Part shown: positions 1 to 8,875 of the stretch, one piece after another | How the letters are laid out: every line of letters begins with the position of its first letter | Numbering within the stretch: position 1 is the first letter of the stretch | Assembly (NCBI RefSeq): GCF_020991275.1 | Contig: NZ_JAJLQY010000014.1 | Location: 115,387 to 179,386 of the forward strand | Direction: 5' to 3' | DNA: 64,000 bases | DNA from: Actinocorallia sp. API 0066 | GTDB lineage: Bacteria; Actinomycetota; Actinomycetes; Streptosporangiales; Streptosporangiaceae | Notes under the pieces: generated by a model | Database searches by the model: none | Seen by the model: the letters and a program-made list of their open reading frames with translations, nothing else | What the model was told of the DNA's origin: nothing | Translations under genes and position numbers: made by a program

Positions 1-2
1 CC

Positions 3-914
3 GGGCTCGACCTCATCGGCGAGGCGGTCGCGAGCGTGCGGCGCGAGGTCGGGCCGGGGGTCCTCACCCGGTTCGGCGTCCAGACCAACGGGCGGATGCT
101 CACCGCCGCCATGACGGCCGGGCTCGCCGGACTCGGCGTGCGGGTGGGCGTCAGCGTCGACGGCACCGCCGAAGCGCACGACAGGCACCGCAGGGGCAAG
201 GACGGCGGGGGCAGCCACGCGGTCGTCCGGCGGAACCTGCTCCGGCTGCGCGACGGCGAGCACGCCGCGATCTTCAACGGCGTCCTGTGCACCGTCGATC
301 TCCGCAACGACCCGCTCGAAACCTACGAGGCGCTGCTGGAGTTCGCGCCGCCGTCGGTGGACTTCCTGCTCCCGCACGCGAACTGGTCGGCGCCGCCGCC
401 GGGCGCCGGCCCCGGCACCCCGTACGCGGACTGGCTGCTGCGCGTCTTCGCGCGGTGGTACGACGCGCCCGTCCGGGAGACCCGGGTGCGCTCGTTCGAG
501 GAGATCCTGCGGCTCCTCCTGGGCCGTCCGGCCCGGCTGGAGAGCCTCGGCTCCGCCCCGCTGCGCTACCTGGTGATCGAGACGGACGGCTCCTTCCGCC
601 AGAGCGACGCCCTCAAGACCGCCTACGCGGGCGCCGCCGACCTGGTGGGCAACGTCCACACCCATCCGATCGACGCCGCGCTGGCCCAGCCCCCCATGGT
701 GGCCCGCCAACTCGGCGTCACCGGCCTAGCCCCAGAATGCCGCCACTGCCCCGTCGTGTCCGTCTGCGGCGGCGGCCACTACGCCCACCGCTACCACCCC
801 GACACCGGCTTCCTCAACCCAACGGTCTACTGCCGCGACCTCTACGCCCTCATCCAGGGAATCCGCCTCCGCCTCGAAGCCGACGTCTCCGCCCTACGCG
901 ACACAGCCTCCTGA
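3..914 (+). CDS. fxsB: FxsB-type radical SAM/SPASM peptide maturase (5' end cut off)
   Basis: C-terminal part of a radical SAM protein whose start, including the CxxxCxxC cluster motif, lies left of the window. The visible frame is open from base 3. It shows a SAM-barrel strand (FGVQTNGRML), a second barrel strand (VGVSVDG), and a C-terminal SPASM-like region from about base 738 with cysteines in CRHCPVVSVCGGGHYAHRY and a last Cys in NPTVYCRDLYALI. The GGGHYAHRY stretch is what I associate with FxsB enzymes, which install cyclophane-type crosslinks in short FxsA-like precursor peptides. No precursor is visible downstream, so the rest of the system should lie to the left. The last 200 bases are very C-rich on the coding strand. 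Assignment to radical SAM/SPASM is firm; FxsB subtype is likely; the substrate is unknown. Confidence 0.8.
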   Translation, partial: GLDLIGEAVASVRREVGPGVLTRFGVQTNGRMLTAAMTAGLAGLGVRVGVSVDGTAEAHDRHRRGKDGGGSHAVVRRNLLRLRDGEHAAIFNGVLCTVDLRNDPLETYEALLEFAPPSVDFLLPHANWSAPPPGAGPGTPYADWLLRVFARWYDAPVRETRVRSFEEILRLLLGRPARLESLGSAPLRYLVIETDGSFRQSDALKTAYAGAADLVGNVHTHPIDAALAQPPMVARQLGVTGLAPECRHCPVVSVCGGGHYAHRYHPDTGFLNPTVYCRDLYALIQGIRLRLEADVSALRDTAS

Positions 915-1152
915 CAACAGGCCGGGACCGCGCTCGGGGGTGGCCCGATGGGGACGGGGGCGTGCGGGGGGTGGGGGTTGTCCTTTATGTTGCGGATTGT
1001 CGGGTGAGAGGGCGCTTACCTGTTATGGAATTCTCGGACGTGGGGGCGGGGGACGTGCGAATCTGCTGGTGGCGCCCTGGAGAGTGGGCGGGAAGAGCGC
1101 GCGGCGTCCGGACGGGCGGGGGCGCAGGGTCGGCAGGAAGGAGGGCGCTGCC
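915..1152. other. intergenic region upstream of the cofilin-like gene
   Basis: About 240 bases without a convincing gene. A plus-strand frame opens at 940 in phase with the next gene, but its N-terminal translation is Gly/Arg-rich and has no ribosome site, whereas AAGGAGG at 1138-1144 points to GTG 1153 as the true start. No clear -35/-10 pair could be assigned. Confidence 0.5.
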
Positions 1153-1557
1153 GTGAGCGGTGCCGTGTTCCAGGAACCCCAATTTGGTGAGGCAGTTAGA
1201 GCGGTGCTTGAAGGGGAGGCGCCTTACGTCGTGTTCCGGGTGGAGGAGGGTGAGGGCCACGTGGTCGTCAGGGTGGACCCGCCCGAGGTGGAGGAGGCTG
1301 CCTTCCTCGCGCGCTTCCCCTACAGCGTCTGCCGGTACGCCCTGTACGCGCTGGACATCAGGGACGAACCCACGCCCGTCCTGGTCCGCTGGACGCCCCC
1401 GGCCGCCCCGCGCACCGAACAGCTCCGCTACGCCCGCCACGAACCCGCCGTCCACCGCGCCCTGGGCCCCTCCGTCACGCACACCCTCAGCGCCACCCAC
1501 CACGCCGACCTCGGCGAACCCCTCCCCCGCCCCAGAACCCACCCCGCCCCCGGCTGA
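1153..1557 (+). CDS. ADF/cofilin-like domain protein (134 aa)
   Basis: Start GTG 1153 follows AAGGAGG by 8 bases. The 134-residue product follows the eukaryotic actin-depolymerising-factor homology domain along most of its length. PYVVFRVEE with HVVVRVD (about 24-42) sits where cofilin has YKFILF and the next strand. RYALYALDI (about 61-69) matches cofilin LYAIYDFEY. VLVRWTPPAAPRTEQLRYA (about 76-94) matches VFFTWSPDTAPVRSKMVYA. AVHRALG (99-105) matches ALRRALNG, and LSATHHADL matches VQGTDFSEV. Length and motif order equal a single ADF-H domain (130-140 aa). There is no signal peptide or membrane segment, so it should be cytosolic. The tail is Pro-rich. A role on a bacterial actin-like filament is possible but is inference. 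It follows the fxsB end with a 238-base gap, so co-transcription is uncertain. Confidence 0.7.
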   Translation: MSGAVFQEPQFGEAVRAVLEGEAPYVVFRVEEGEGHVVVRVDPPEVEEAAFLARFPYSVCRYALYALDIRDEPTPVLVRWTPPAAPRTEQLRYARHEPAVHRALGPSVTHTLSATHHADLGEPLPRPRTHPAPG

Positions 1558-1588
1558 CGCCCCGAGCCACACACCGCCCGGCGCGGCT

Positions 1589-2038
1589 CTAGGAGTCGAG
1601 GTAGGGGTCGGTGATGGGGCGGAGGCGGGTGAGGGCGTCCCGGAGGGCGGTGTAGCGGCGCGGGCCCAGGTGGGCCAGCCATTCGGCCTCGACGGCTGCG
1701 GTGGCGGCGTCCGCGACGGGGCGGGCCGCCTCGGCGCGCGCGGTGAAGCGGACCAGGCGGGCGCGCGCGTCGGTCGGGTCCAGGACGCGTTCGACGTAGC
1801 CCGCGCGCTCCAGTTGGTCCACGAGGTACCCGGCGGTCTGCTTGGTGATCTGGGCGGATTCGGCCAGGTCGGTGACGCGCGACCCGTCGTCGGCGATCCG
1901 CGCGAGCAGCCGGGCCTGCGCGGGCGTCAGCTCGTGTCCGGCTTCGGCCAGCGCGGCGAACACACGCCGCTCCATCTCCCGGTACGGGACGAACAGCAGC
2001 ACCCCGAGGCCGATCTCGTCCGGCACGGCACACCCCAC
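1589..2038 (-). CDS. MarR family transcriptional regulator
   Basis: 149 aa, usual size for a MarR dimeric repressor. The winged helix is visible: LTPAQARLLARIADDGSRV, then the recognition region LAESAQITKQTAGYLVDQLERAGYVER and the wing DPTDARARLVRFTARAEAA. The N- and C-terminal helices form the family's dimerisation region. GTG 2038 gives the longest form; the GTG four codons further in is also possible. It is divergent from the mycothiol-enzyme gene at 2114, and a near-palindrome lies between the two starts, so it probably represses itself and that neighbour. Ligand unknown. Confidence 0.88.
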   Translation of the reverse strand: MGCAVPDEIGLGVLLFVPYREMERRVFAALAEAGHELTPAQARLLARIADDGSRVTDLAESAQITKQTAGYLVDQLERAGYVERVLDPTDARARLVRFTARAEAARPVADAATAAVEAEWLAHLGPRRYTALRDALTRLRPITDPYLDS

Positions 2039-2059
2039 AGGCTTGACGATAGTAAGAAC

Positions 2060-2080
2060 CTCTGCCTAATTTAGACAGAG
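2060..2080. promoter_or_regulatory. palindromic operator, likely MarR site
   Basis: Near-perfect 21-bp inverted repeat reading CTCTG-C-CTAA-TT-TAG-A-CAGAG in an otherwise AT-rich 76-bp gap between the divergent marR (start 2038) and the gene at 2114. Size, symmetry and position fit a MarR dimer operator controlling both promoters. Binding is inferred. Confidence 0.6.
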
Positions 2081-2113
2081 ACACTCACTGATTCTAGCCG
2101 TGGAGGAAGGCCC

Positions 2114-2746
2114 GTGCGACTCACCGAAGCCGAACAGTGGAAGGTGATCGACGGGGAGCGCGCCTCCCTCGCCGTCCTCCTGGCCACCCTCACGCCGGCG
2201 CAGTGGGCCGCGCCGTCGCTGTGCGCGGGCTGGACCGTCCGCGAGGTCGCCGCGCACCTGGGCGCCGGGCCCACCGCGCGCCTGCCCCGGGTGCTCCTCG
2301 ACGTCGCCAGGGCGCGCGGGAACTTCAACAGGTTCGTCGACGCCACCGCCCGCCGCGACGCGCGCAGGCCACCGCACGAACTCGTGGCGACGCTCCGGGG
2401 CGCCGTCGGATCGCGACGGCTCGCCCCAGGCCAGAAGCTCTCTTACGCCCTCCTCGACGTCCTCATCCACGGCCAGGACATAGCCCTCCCCCTGGGCCTC
2501 GACAGGCCGATGCCGCTGGCAGCCGCCCGCCAGTCCGCCGAAGTCATCTACCGGATGGGCTCCCCCTTCCACGCCCGCAAACACCTCACAGGGCTCCGCC
2601 TCCAGGCCACCGACATCAAGTGGAGCGCAGGCGAGGGCGCCTTGGTCGAAGGTCCTATCGCGGCCCTCCTCCTGCTCGTCTCCGGCCGCCCCGCCGCCCT
2701 GCCCCGCCTCACCGGCCCCGGCGTCACCACCCTCGCCGTCCGCTGA
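2114..2746 (+). CDS. maleylpyruvate isomerase/DinB-like mycothiol-dependent enzyme family protein
   Basis: 210 aa. The N-terminal motif SLCAGWTVREVAAHLG and the later DVLIHGQDIALPLG are the two signature stretches of the TIGR03083-type (MDMPI/DinB-like four-helix) family; the conserved His residues are metal ligands in relatives. Characterised members use mycothiol, the actinobacterial thiol cofactor, for isomerisation or thiol transfer. GTG 2114 is preceded by GGAGG. It is divergent from a MarR repressor with a shared palindrome, which suggests induction by a toxic small molecule. The exact substrate cannot be read from sequence. Confidence 0.8.
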   Translation: MRLTEAEQWKVIDGERASLAVLLATLTPAQWAAPSLCAGWTVREVAAHLGAGPTARLPRVLLDVARARGNFNRFVDATARRDARRPPHELVATLRGAVGSRRLAPGQKLSYALLDVLIHGQDIALPLGLDRPMPLAAARQSAEVIYRMGSPFHARKHLTGLRLQATDIKWSAGEGALVEGPIAALLLLVSGRPAALPRLTGPGVTTLAVR

Positions 2747-2750
2747 ACCC

Positions 2751-2785
2751 GCGCCCGTCCCGCGACGGGGGTCCGGGACGGGCGC
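2751..2785 (+). terminator. hairpin terminator after the mycothiol-enzyme gene
   Basis: Perfect 12-bp stem GCGCCCGTCCCG (2751-2762) with CGGGACGGGCGC (2774-2785) and an 11-base loop, starting 5 bases after the stop codon. No U-run follows, as is common in high-GC actinomycetes. Confidence 0.65.
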
Positions 2786-2869
2786 GCGGGATTTGCCACA
2801 CGTTGGTCACCGTGCGCGTTTTCGGGTGGCCGGGTGGGGTGAGCACTCTCCTGACAGGGAGGGGTGCCG

Positions 2870-3643
2870 GTGACCGGTAGCGGACGGGTGCTGGACGGCC
2901 GGGCAGGGCTCATCACCGGGGCGGCGCGCGGCATCGGACGGGCCATGGCGCTCGCGTTCGCGGCGGCCGGGGGCAAGGTCGTCGTCGGCGACATCGACGA
3001 CCACGAGGGGCGCCGCACCGTCGCGCTCATCCACGAGGCCGGAGGCACCGCCGTGTTCGTCGCCGCCGACGCCGCCGTGGACGAGGACGTGCACCTGCTC
3101 GTCGCCGCCGTCGTCGACCACTACGGGCGGCTGGACTGGGCCGTCAACAACGCGGGCCTCGGCTCGCCCGCGCAGCCGGGACAGGAGTGCGGCCCCGACC
3201 GCTGGAACCAGGTCATGGGCGTCGGCCTTGAGGGCGTCAGGTCGGCGCTCGCGCACGAGATCGAGCAGATGCGCAAGCAGGGCGACGGAGGCGCGATCGT
3301 CAACACCGCCGCCTCGCCCAGGCTCAACGTGCAAGGCGGCCTGTCGCCTTGGGTCGCCGCCAAGTCCGGCGTCCTCGGCCTCACCATGGCGGCCGCGCTC
3401 AGGTACGCGCAGGACGGCATCCGCGTCAACGCGCTCAGCCCCGGCCGCACGCTCACCCCCGCCGTCGAGCGGCAGATGGCCGAAGACCCGGCGGCCGCCC
3501 GCGCGCTTATCGAACGCATCCCCCTACGCCGTCTCGCCACCCCCGAGGAGCAGGCACAGGCCGCGCTCTGGCTCTGCTCGCCGCTCGCCTCGTACGTGAC
3601 GGGTGTCGCCCTGAACGTCGACGGCGGCGCCTCGATCGCCTGA
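2870..3643 (+). CDS. SDR family oxidoreductase-like protein with altered active site
   Basis: 257 aa, standard length for a classical short-chain dehydrogenase. The Rossmann glycine motif GAARGIGRA, the NNAG motif and the C-terminal GVALNVDGGASIA are intact, so NAD(P) binding is expected. The catalytic part is unusual. The YxxxK motif reads WVAAK (Trp 161, Lys 165), and the usual serine position in NTAAS is Ala with a Ser one residue later. Loss of the catalytic Tyr normally abolishes dehydrogenase activity. GTG 2870 is preferred to GTG 2864 because AGGGAGG at 2856-2862 is well spaced for it. A sugar porter gene starts 17 bases after the stop, so the two probably form an operon. Function may be binding or regulation rather than standard redox chemistry. 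Confidence 0.85.
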   Translation: MTGSGRVLDGRAGLITGAARGIGRAMALAFAAAGGKVVVGDIDDHEGRRTVALIHEAGGTAVFVAADAAVDEDVHLLVAAVVDHYGRLDWAVNNAGLGSPAQPGQECGPDRWNQVMGVGLEGVRSALAHEIEQMRKQGDGGAIVNTAASPRLNVQGGLSPWVAAKSGVLGLTMAAALRYAQDGIRVNALSPGRTLTPAVERQMAEDPAAARALIERIPLRRLATPEEQAQAALWLCSPLASYVTGVALNVDGGASIA

Positions 3644-3660
3644 CGTCCGAAGGGGACCCC

Positions 3661-5034
3661 ATGCACGACGCCCGCCTGGCCCGGGTGACGGCCTACGCGG
3701 CAGCCGCCGCGATGGGCGGCTTCCTGTTCGGCTACGACAGCGCCGTCATCAACGGCGCGATAGCAGGTATCGAGCACAGGTTCCCGTCGAGCCCCGGCAT
3801 GACCGGGTTCGTCGTGGCAGCCGACTTGCCTGGCGCGGCCATAGGCGCGGCCATCGCGGGTGCGACAGCCGACCGGCTCGGACGGCTCGGCGCGATGCGC
3901 GTCGCGGGTGTGCTGTTCGCCATCACCGCGATCGCCTCGGCCGTGCCGTTCAGCATCTGGGACCTCGCGTTCTGGCGGCTCATGGGCGGCGTCGCGATCG
4001 GCATGGCGTCCGTCATCGCGCCGACCTACATCGGCGAGATCGCGCCCGCCGCCTTCCGGGGCCGCCTCGCCTCGCTCCAACAGCTCGCCGTCGTGCTCGG
4101 CATCGTCATGTCGCAGCTCGTCAACTACGCGCTGGCGATGGCGGGCGGCGGCTCCGCCGGGCACCTCGGGCCGCTCCAGACGTGGCAGTGGATGTTCCTC
4201 GTGAACCTGCTGCCCGCCGCCCTCTACCTGTGGCTCAGCACCGTCATGCCCGAATCGCCCCGGTACCTGGTGCGGGTCGGCCGGGACGACGCCGCCCGGA
4301 GCGTCTTCGCCAAGACCGAGGGCGGCGACCCGGCCGAACACGTCGCGGACACCCGCAGGGCGCTCGGCGGCGAGGTGACGTCGAAGCTGGGCGACCTGCG
4401 CGGCCCGCACCTGCTCCTCCCGATCGTCTGGACGGGCATCGGCCTGTGCGCGCTCCAGCAGCTGTGCGGCATCAACGTGATCTTCTACTACTCCGCGACG
4501 CTCTGGGAGTCCGTCGGCGTCGAGGAGAGCTCCTCGCTGCTGCTGAGCCTCTTCACCTCGGTGATCAACCTGATCGGCACGTTCATCGCGATCTCCCTGG
4601 TGGACAAACTCGGCCGCCGCCCCCTCCTCATGACGGGCTCCGCAGGGATGGCCGTCGCCTTGGCGGTGACGGCTTACGCGTTCTCCCATCAGGCCGACGG
4701 GGGTGTGCTGCCCTTCGGCTGGGGCCTTGTCGCACTCGTGGGCGCCAGCTTCTTCGTCCTCTTCTTCGCGCTGTCGTGGGGCGCGGTCGTCTGGGTGCTG
4801 CTGGGCGAGATGTTCCCGTTGAGCATCAGGGCCGCCGCCATGAGCGTCGCCACCGCGACCCAGTGGCTGACGAACTGGCTGGTGACGCTCACCTTCCCGA
4901 CGCTCAGCGCGTGGAGCCTTCCGGCGACGTACCTGATCTACGCGGCTTTCGCCGCGCTGTCCTTCTTCTTCGTCCGCCGCAGGGTGGCCGAGACGAAGGG
5001 CAGGTCGCTGGAGGCCATCTCGGAGGCGTCCTAG
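3661..5034 (+). CDS. sugar porter family MFS transporter
   Basis: 457 aa with about 12 hydrophobic helices. Sugar porter signatures are present in order: GGFLFGYDSAVINGA in helix 1, DRLGRLG after helix 2, PESPRYLVRVGR before the central loop, QQLCGINVIFYYSATLWES in helix 7, DKLGRRPLLMTG, WVLLGEMFPLSIRAAAM, and VAETKGRSLEAI at the end. Members are proton-coupled or facilitative transporters of hexoses, pentoses or inositol in the inner membrane. Start ATG 3661 follows GAAGGGG; longer frames upstream overlap the SDR gene and are not credible. Probably co-transcribed with that gene. The transported sugar is not determinable here. Confidence 0.92.
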   Translation: MHDARLARVTAYAAAAAMGGFLFGYDSAVINGAIAGIEHRFPSSPGMTGFVVAADLPGAAIGAAIAGATADRLGRLGAMRVAGVLFAITAIASAVPFSIWDLAFWRLMGGVAIGMASVIAPTYIGEIAPAAFRGRLASLQQLAVVLGIVMSQLVNYALAMAGGGSAGHLGPLQTWQWMFLVNLLPAALYLWLSTVMPESPRYLVRVGRDDAARSVFAKTEGGDPAEHVADTRRALGGEVTSKLGDLRGPHLLLPIVWTGIGLCALQQLCGINVIFYYSATLWESVGVEESSSLLLSLFTSVINLIGTFIAISLVDKLGRRPLLMTGSAGMAVALAVTAYAFSHQADGGVLPFGWGLVALVGASFFVLFFALSWGAVVWVLLGEMFPLSIRAAAMSVATATQWLTNWLVTLTFPTLSAWSLPATYLIYAAFAALSFFFVRRRVAETKGRSLEAISEAS

Positions 5035-5065
5035 CCCATCCGGGCGCCAGGGCCGTCGCATGAAG

Positions 5066-5099
5066 GCGGGCCCCGGTCCACGAGGGAACCGGGGCCCGC
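5066..5099. terminator. bidirectional terminator between sugar porter and mdh
   Basis: Perfect 12-bp stem GCGGGCCCCGGT (5066-5077) / ACCGGGGCCCGC (5088-5099), 10-base loop, in the 79-bp gap between two convergent genes. Confidence 0.7.
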
Positions 5100-5113
5100 G
5101 GCCGACCTCAGCG

Positions 5114-6181
<1,068 letters not shown>

Positions 6182-6283
6182 TCAAGGCCGCGCACCCCCG
6201 GTGAGGTGCACGACCTTGGACATACGACGGGCGCGGCCCCGAGGATCGCCCGGAGCCCGCGCCCAAGAGGTTCCCGGTGCGGA

Positions 6284-6306
6284 CCGCCCTCCCGTGCCGA
6301 GGGCGG
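6284..6306 (-). terminator. hairpin downstream of icd
   Basis: 8-bp stem CCGCCCTC (6284-6291) / GAGGGCGG (6299-6306) with a 7-base loop, 15 bases beyond the icd stop codon. Confidence 0.5.
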
Positions 6307-6321
6307 GCCCACCGAGGGGAG

Positions 6322-7539
6322 TTACTGCGCGATCTTCTTCTGGAGGTTGACGTCCAGGGCGTGCAGGAACTCCTCGGTCGTCAGCCACGGGGTGTCGCCG
6401 CCGACCAGGAGAGCCAGGTCCTTGGTCATCTGTCCGGATTCGACCGTTTCGATGCAGACCTCTTCGAGCTTGGTCGCGAACTCGGTGACGGCCGGGGTGC
6501 CGTCGAGCTTGCCCCGGTGGGCGAGGCCACGGGTCCACGCGAAGATCGACGCGATCGGGTTCGTCGAGGTCGGCTTGCCCGCCTGGTGCTGGCGGTAGTG
6601 CCGGGTGACGGTGCCGTGCGCGGCCTCGGCCTCGACGGTCCTCCCGTCCGGCGTCATCAGGACCGACGTCATCAGGCCCAGCGAGCCGAAGCCCTGCGCC
6701 ACGATGTCGGACTGGACGTCGCCGTCGTAGTTCTTGGTGGCCCAGACAAAACCGCCCTCCCACTTGAGCGCGGCGGCGACCATGTCGTCGATGAGCCGGT
6801 GCTCGTAGGTGATGCCCGCGGCGTCGAACTCGGCCTTGAACTCGGCCTCGAAGATCTCCTGGAACAGGTCCTTGAAGCGGCCGTCGTACGCCTTCAGGAT
6901 CGTGTTCTTCGTCGACATGTACAGCGGGAACTTCCGGTCGAGCGCGTACCGCATGGTCGCGCGCGCGAAGTCCCGGATCGAGTCGTCGAAGTTGTACATG
7001 CCCATGGCGACGCCGCCGCCGGGGAACTTGGCGACCTCGAGCTCGATCGGCTGGGAGCCGTCCTCGGGCACGTAGGAGATCGTCACGGTGCCGGGGCCGG
7101 GGACGACGAAGTCGGTGGCGCGGTACTGGTCGCCGTGCGCGTGCCGGCCGATGATGATCGGCTGGGTCCAGCCGGGCACCAGCCGCGGAATCGTCTGCAC
7201 GACGATCGGCTCGCGGAACACCACACCGCCGAGAATGTTGCGGATCGTTCCATTGGGGGAACGCCACATCTTCTTGAGGCCGAACTCCTCGACGCGCGCC
7301 TCGTCGGGGGTGATGGTGGCGCACTTGACGCCGACGCCGTACTGCTTGATGGCGTTGGCGGCGTCGATGGTGACCTGGTCGTCCGTGGCGTCGCGGTGCT
7401 CGATACCGAGGTCGTAGTACTTCAGGTCGACATCGAGGTAAGGCAGGATCAGGCTGTCCTTGATGAACTGCCAGATGATCCGGGTCATCTCGTCGCCGTC
7501 GAGTTCAACGACGGGACCTTCTACTTTGATCTTGGGCAT
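6322..7539 (-). CDS. icd: NADP-dependent isocitrate dehydrogenase (homodimeric, eukaryote-like type)
   Basis: 405 aa. It converts isocitrate to 2-oxoglutarate with NADPH formation. The N-terminus [20 protein letters not shown] and the stretches [30 protein letters not shown] and [13 protein letters not shown] are typical of the type II NADP-IDH shared with mitochondria and mycobacterial Icd1, rather than the E. coli type. [10 protein letters not shown] carries the NADP-binding region. ATG 7539 is the conserved start. Transcribed alone toward mdh; the 235-bp upstream gap separates it from an insertion element. Confidence 0.97.
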   Translation of the reverse strand: MPKIKVEGPVVELDGDEMTRIIWQFIKDSLILPYLDVDLKYYDLGIEHRDATDDQVTIDAANAIKQYGVGVKCATITPDEARVEEFGLKKMWRSPNGTIRNILGGVVFREPIVVQTIPRLVPGWTQPIIIGRHAHGDQYRATDFVVPGPGTVTISYVPEDGSQPIELEVAKFPGGGVAMGMYNFDDSIRDFARATMRYALDRKFPLYMSTKNTILKAYDGRFKDLFQEIFEAEFKAEFDAAGITYEHRLIDDMVAAALKWEGGFVWATKNYDGDVQSDIVAQGFGSLGLMTSVLMTPDGRTVEAEAAHGTVTRHYRQHQAGKPTSTNPIASIFAWTRGLAHRGKLDGTPAVTEFATKLEEVCIETVESGQMTKDLALLVGGDTPWLTTEEFLHALDVNLQKKIAQ

Positions 7540-7639
7540 GGCTGGTGGCTTTCCCTTTCCTCGCCCCTGCGGTCCCTTGTAAGGCTCACTGGCGAGCGTA
7601 TCCGAGCCCCCTCACAGGTCTAGACCGCCACCCCCGGTT

Positions 7640-7774
7640 TTCTTTACTTGACAAAACCTCCAACGCTGGAGGGCTTCCTGGGACCCGCCGCGTGCTCCCG
7701 AACTCCCACGGCGAAGCCGCCGCCAATCCTTCCAGCAAGTCACCAAACATGCACCAGATGTTAGATTCACGCGT
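7640..7774. mobile_element. probable left end of the TnpB-only insertion element
   Basis: Between icd and tnpB lies a hairpin CCTCCA-ACGC-TGGAGG (7657-7672). Read on the minus strand it is followed by TTTTGTCAAG, which resembles the 3' hairpin plus GTCAA ending that I associate with the ends of IS200/IS605-type elements. No TnpA gene is present. The exact element boundary cannot be fixed without copies to compare. Confidence 0.35.
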
Positions 7775-8806
7775 GTGCAGTTGCGCTACAGCTTCAGGCT
7801 CTATCCGACGCCCGGCCAGCAGTCCGCCTTGGCCAAGGCGTTCGGATGCGCACGCGTGGTGTTCAACGACGGCCTGCGTGCACGGCAGGAGGCCCGCAAG
7901 GCCGGTCTGCCGTACATCAAGGTCGCTCCGCCCCGGTATCGGTCGCGCAAGGCCAGCCGTCAGGCGATCCGGCTGACGCGCAACGGGTTCCTGATCCGGC
8001 CGGACGGCCGCCTGTACGTGGCCAAGATCGGCGACATCGAGGTCCGCTGGTCACGGGCTCTCCCCTCGCCGCCGTCGTCGGTCACCGTCATCAGGGACGC
8101 TTCCGGCCGCTACCACGCCTCATTCGTCGTCCAGTGCCCGGGCACCCCAGCGTCCCCCGTGGACGCGGAGATCGGAATCGACCTGGGGCTGGCGTCGTTC
8201 GCCGTCTGCTCGGACGGCACGGTCATCGACAATCCGCGCCTGCTGCGGCGAGCCGAACGGCGGCTCGTGAAAGCACAGAAAGCCCTGTCACGCAAAGCCA
8301 AGGGAAGCAGGAACCGGGCCAAGGCACGGGTGCGGGTATCAAAGATCCACGCGAGGGTGGCGGACCTCCGCCGAGACCACGCGCATCAGCTCTCCACACG
8401 CCTCATCCGCGAGAACCAAGCGGTGTACGTGGAAGACCTGTGCGTCACGGGTCTGGCCCGAACCCGGCTCGCCAAGTCCGTGTACGACGCGGGCTGGTCT
8501 CAGTTCCTTCGGATGCTCGAGTACAAGGCCGCACGCCATGGTCGGTACTTCGCGCGAGTCGGCAGATTCACCCCCACTTCGCAGACCTGCTCCTCATGCG
8601 GCGTGAAAGACGGACCCAAGCCTTTGCGCGTCCGGGAATGGACCTGTGGGAACTGCGGATCGACCCATGACCGTGACATGAACGCGGCGAAGAACATCCT
8701 GGCCGCCGGGCGGGCGGACAGACTCAACGCCTGTGGAGCACCGATAAGACCGGGCCACGGCCCGGCGCGGCGCTATGAAGCAGGAACCCACCGGAGCATC
8801 GCATGA
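7775..8806 (+). CDS. tnpB: IS200/IS605-type RNA-guided nuclease TnpB with internal deletion
   Basis: 343 aa. The N-terminal block (LRYSFRLYPTPGQQ, FGCARVVFNDGL) is typical of TnpB. RuvC residues are present: Asp in IGIDLGLASF, Glu in VYVEDLCVTGLA, Asp in HDRDMNAAKN. A CxxC...CxxC zinc ribbon reads CSSCGVKD and CGNCGS. Relatives are usually about 370-400 aa. Here GLPYI near residue 48 runs directly into KVAPPRYRSRK, skipping roughly 45-50 residues of the helical region found in relatives, yet the frame is kept. GTG 7775 is the start; no clear ribosome site. TnpB cuts DNA with an omega RNA and helps keep the element; this copy may be inactive or rearranged. No transposase TnpA adjoins it, so mobility would need a partner. 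Confidence 0.88.
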   Translation: MQLRYSFRLYPTPGQQSALAKAFGCARVVFNDGLRARQEARKAGLPYIKVAPPRYRSRKASRQAIRLTRNGFLIRPDGRLYVAKIGDIEVRWSRALPSPPSSVTVIRDASGRYHASFVVQCPGTPASPVDAEIGIDLGLASFAVCSDGTVIDNPRLLRRAERRLVKAQKALSRKAKGSRNRAKARVRVSKIHARVADLRRDHAHQLSTRLIRENQAVYVEDLCVTGLARTRLAKSVYDAGWSQFLRMLEYKAARHGRYFARVGRFTPTSQTCSSCGVKDGPKPLRVREWTCGNCGSTHDRDMNAAKNILAAGRADRLNACGAPIRPGHGPARRYEAGTHRSIA

Positions 8807-8850
8807 GCGATGTGGGAGGAGTTCCGGCCTTCCCGCCGGGACGGACGCCA
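8760..8850 (+). ncRNA. candidate omega RNA 3' part / right end of the tnpB element
   Basis: Directly after tnpB the sequence GTGGGAGGAGTTCC leads into a hairpin TTCCGGC (8822-8828) / GCCGGGA (8835-8841, one G-U pair). Layout and the GGGAGGA lead-in resemble the 3' end of TnpB-associated omega RNAs, which overlap the tnpB 3' end and finish at the element's right end. Boundaries are approximate and expression is not known. Confidence 0.35.
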
Positions 8851-8875
8851 AAAGAACCTCACCTCTTGGTTCGGG

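Noticed and set aside
3121..5061. 646-codon minus-strand open frame
   Set aside because: Antisense to the SDR and sugar porter genes, both with clear motifs; product is low-complexity Arg/Asp/Gly-rich, typical of high-GC shadow frames.
7657..7672. Simple rho-independent terminator of icd
   Set aside because: It lies upstream of icd, not downstream; it fits the end of the TnpB element better.
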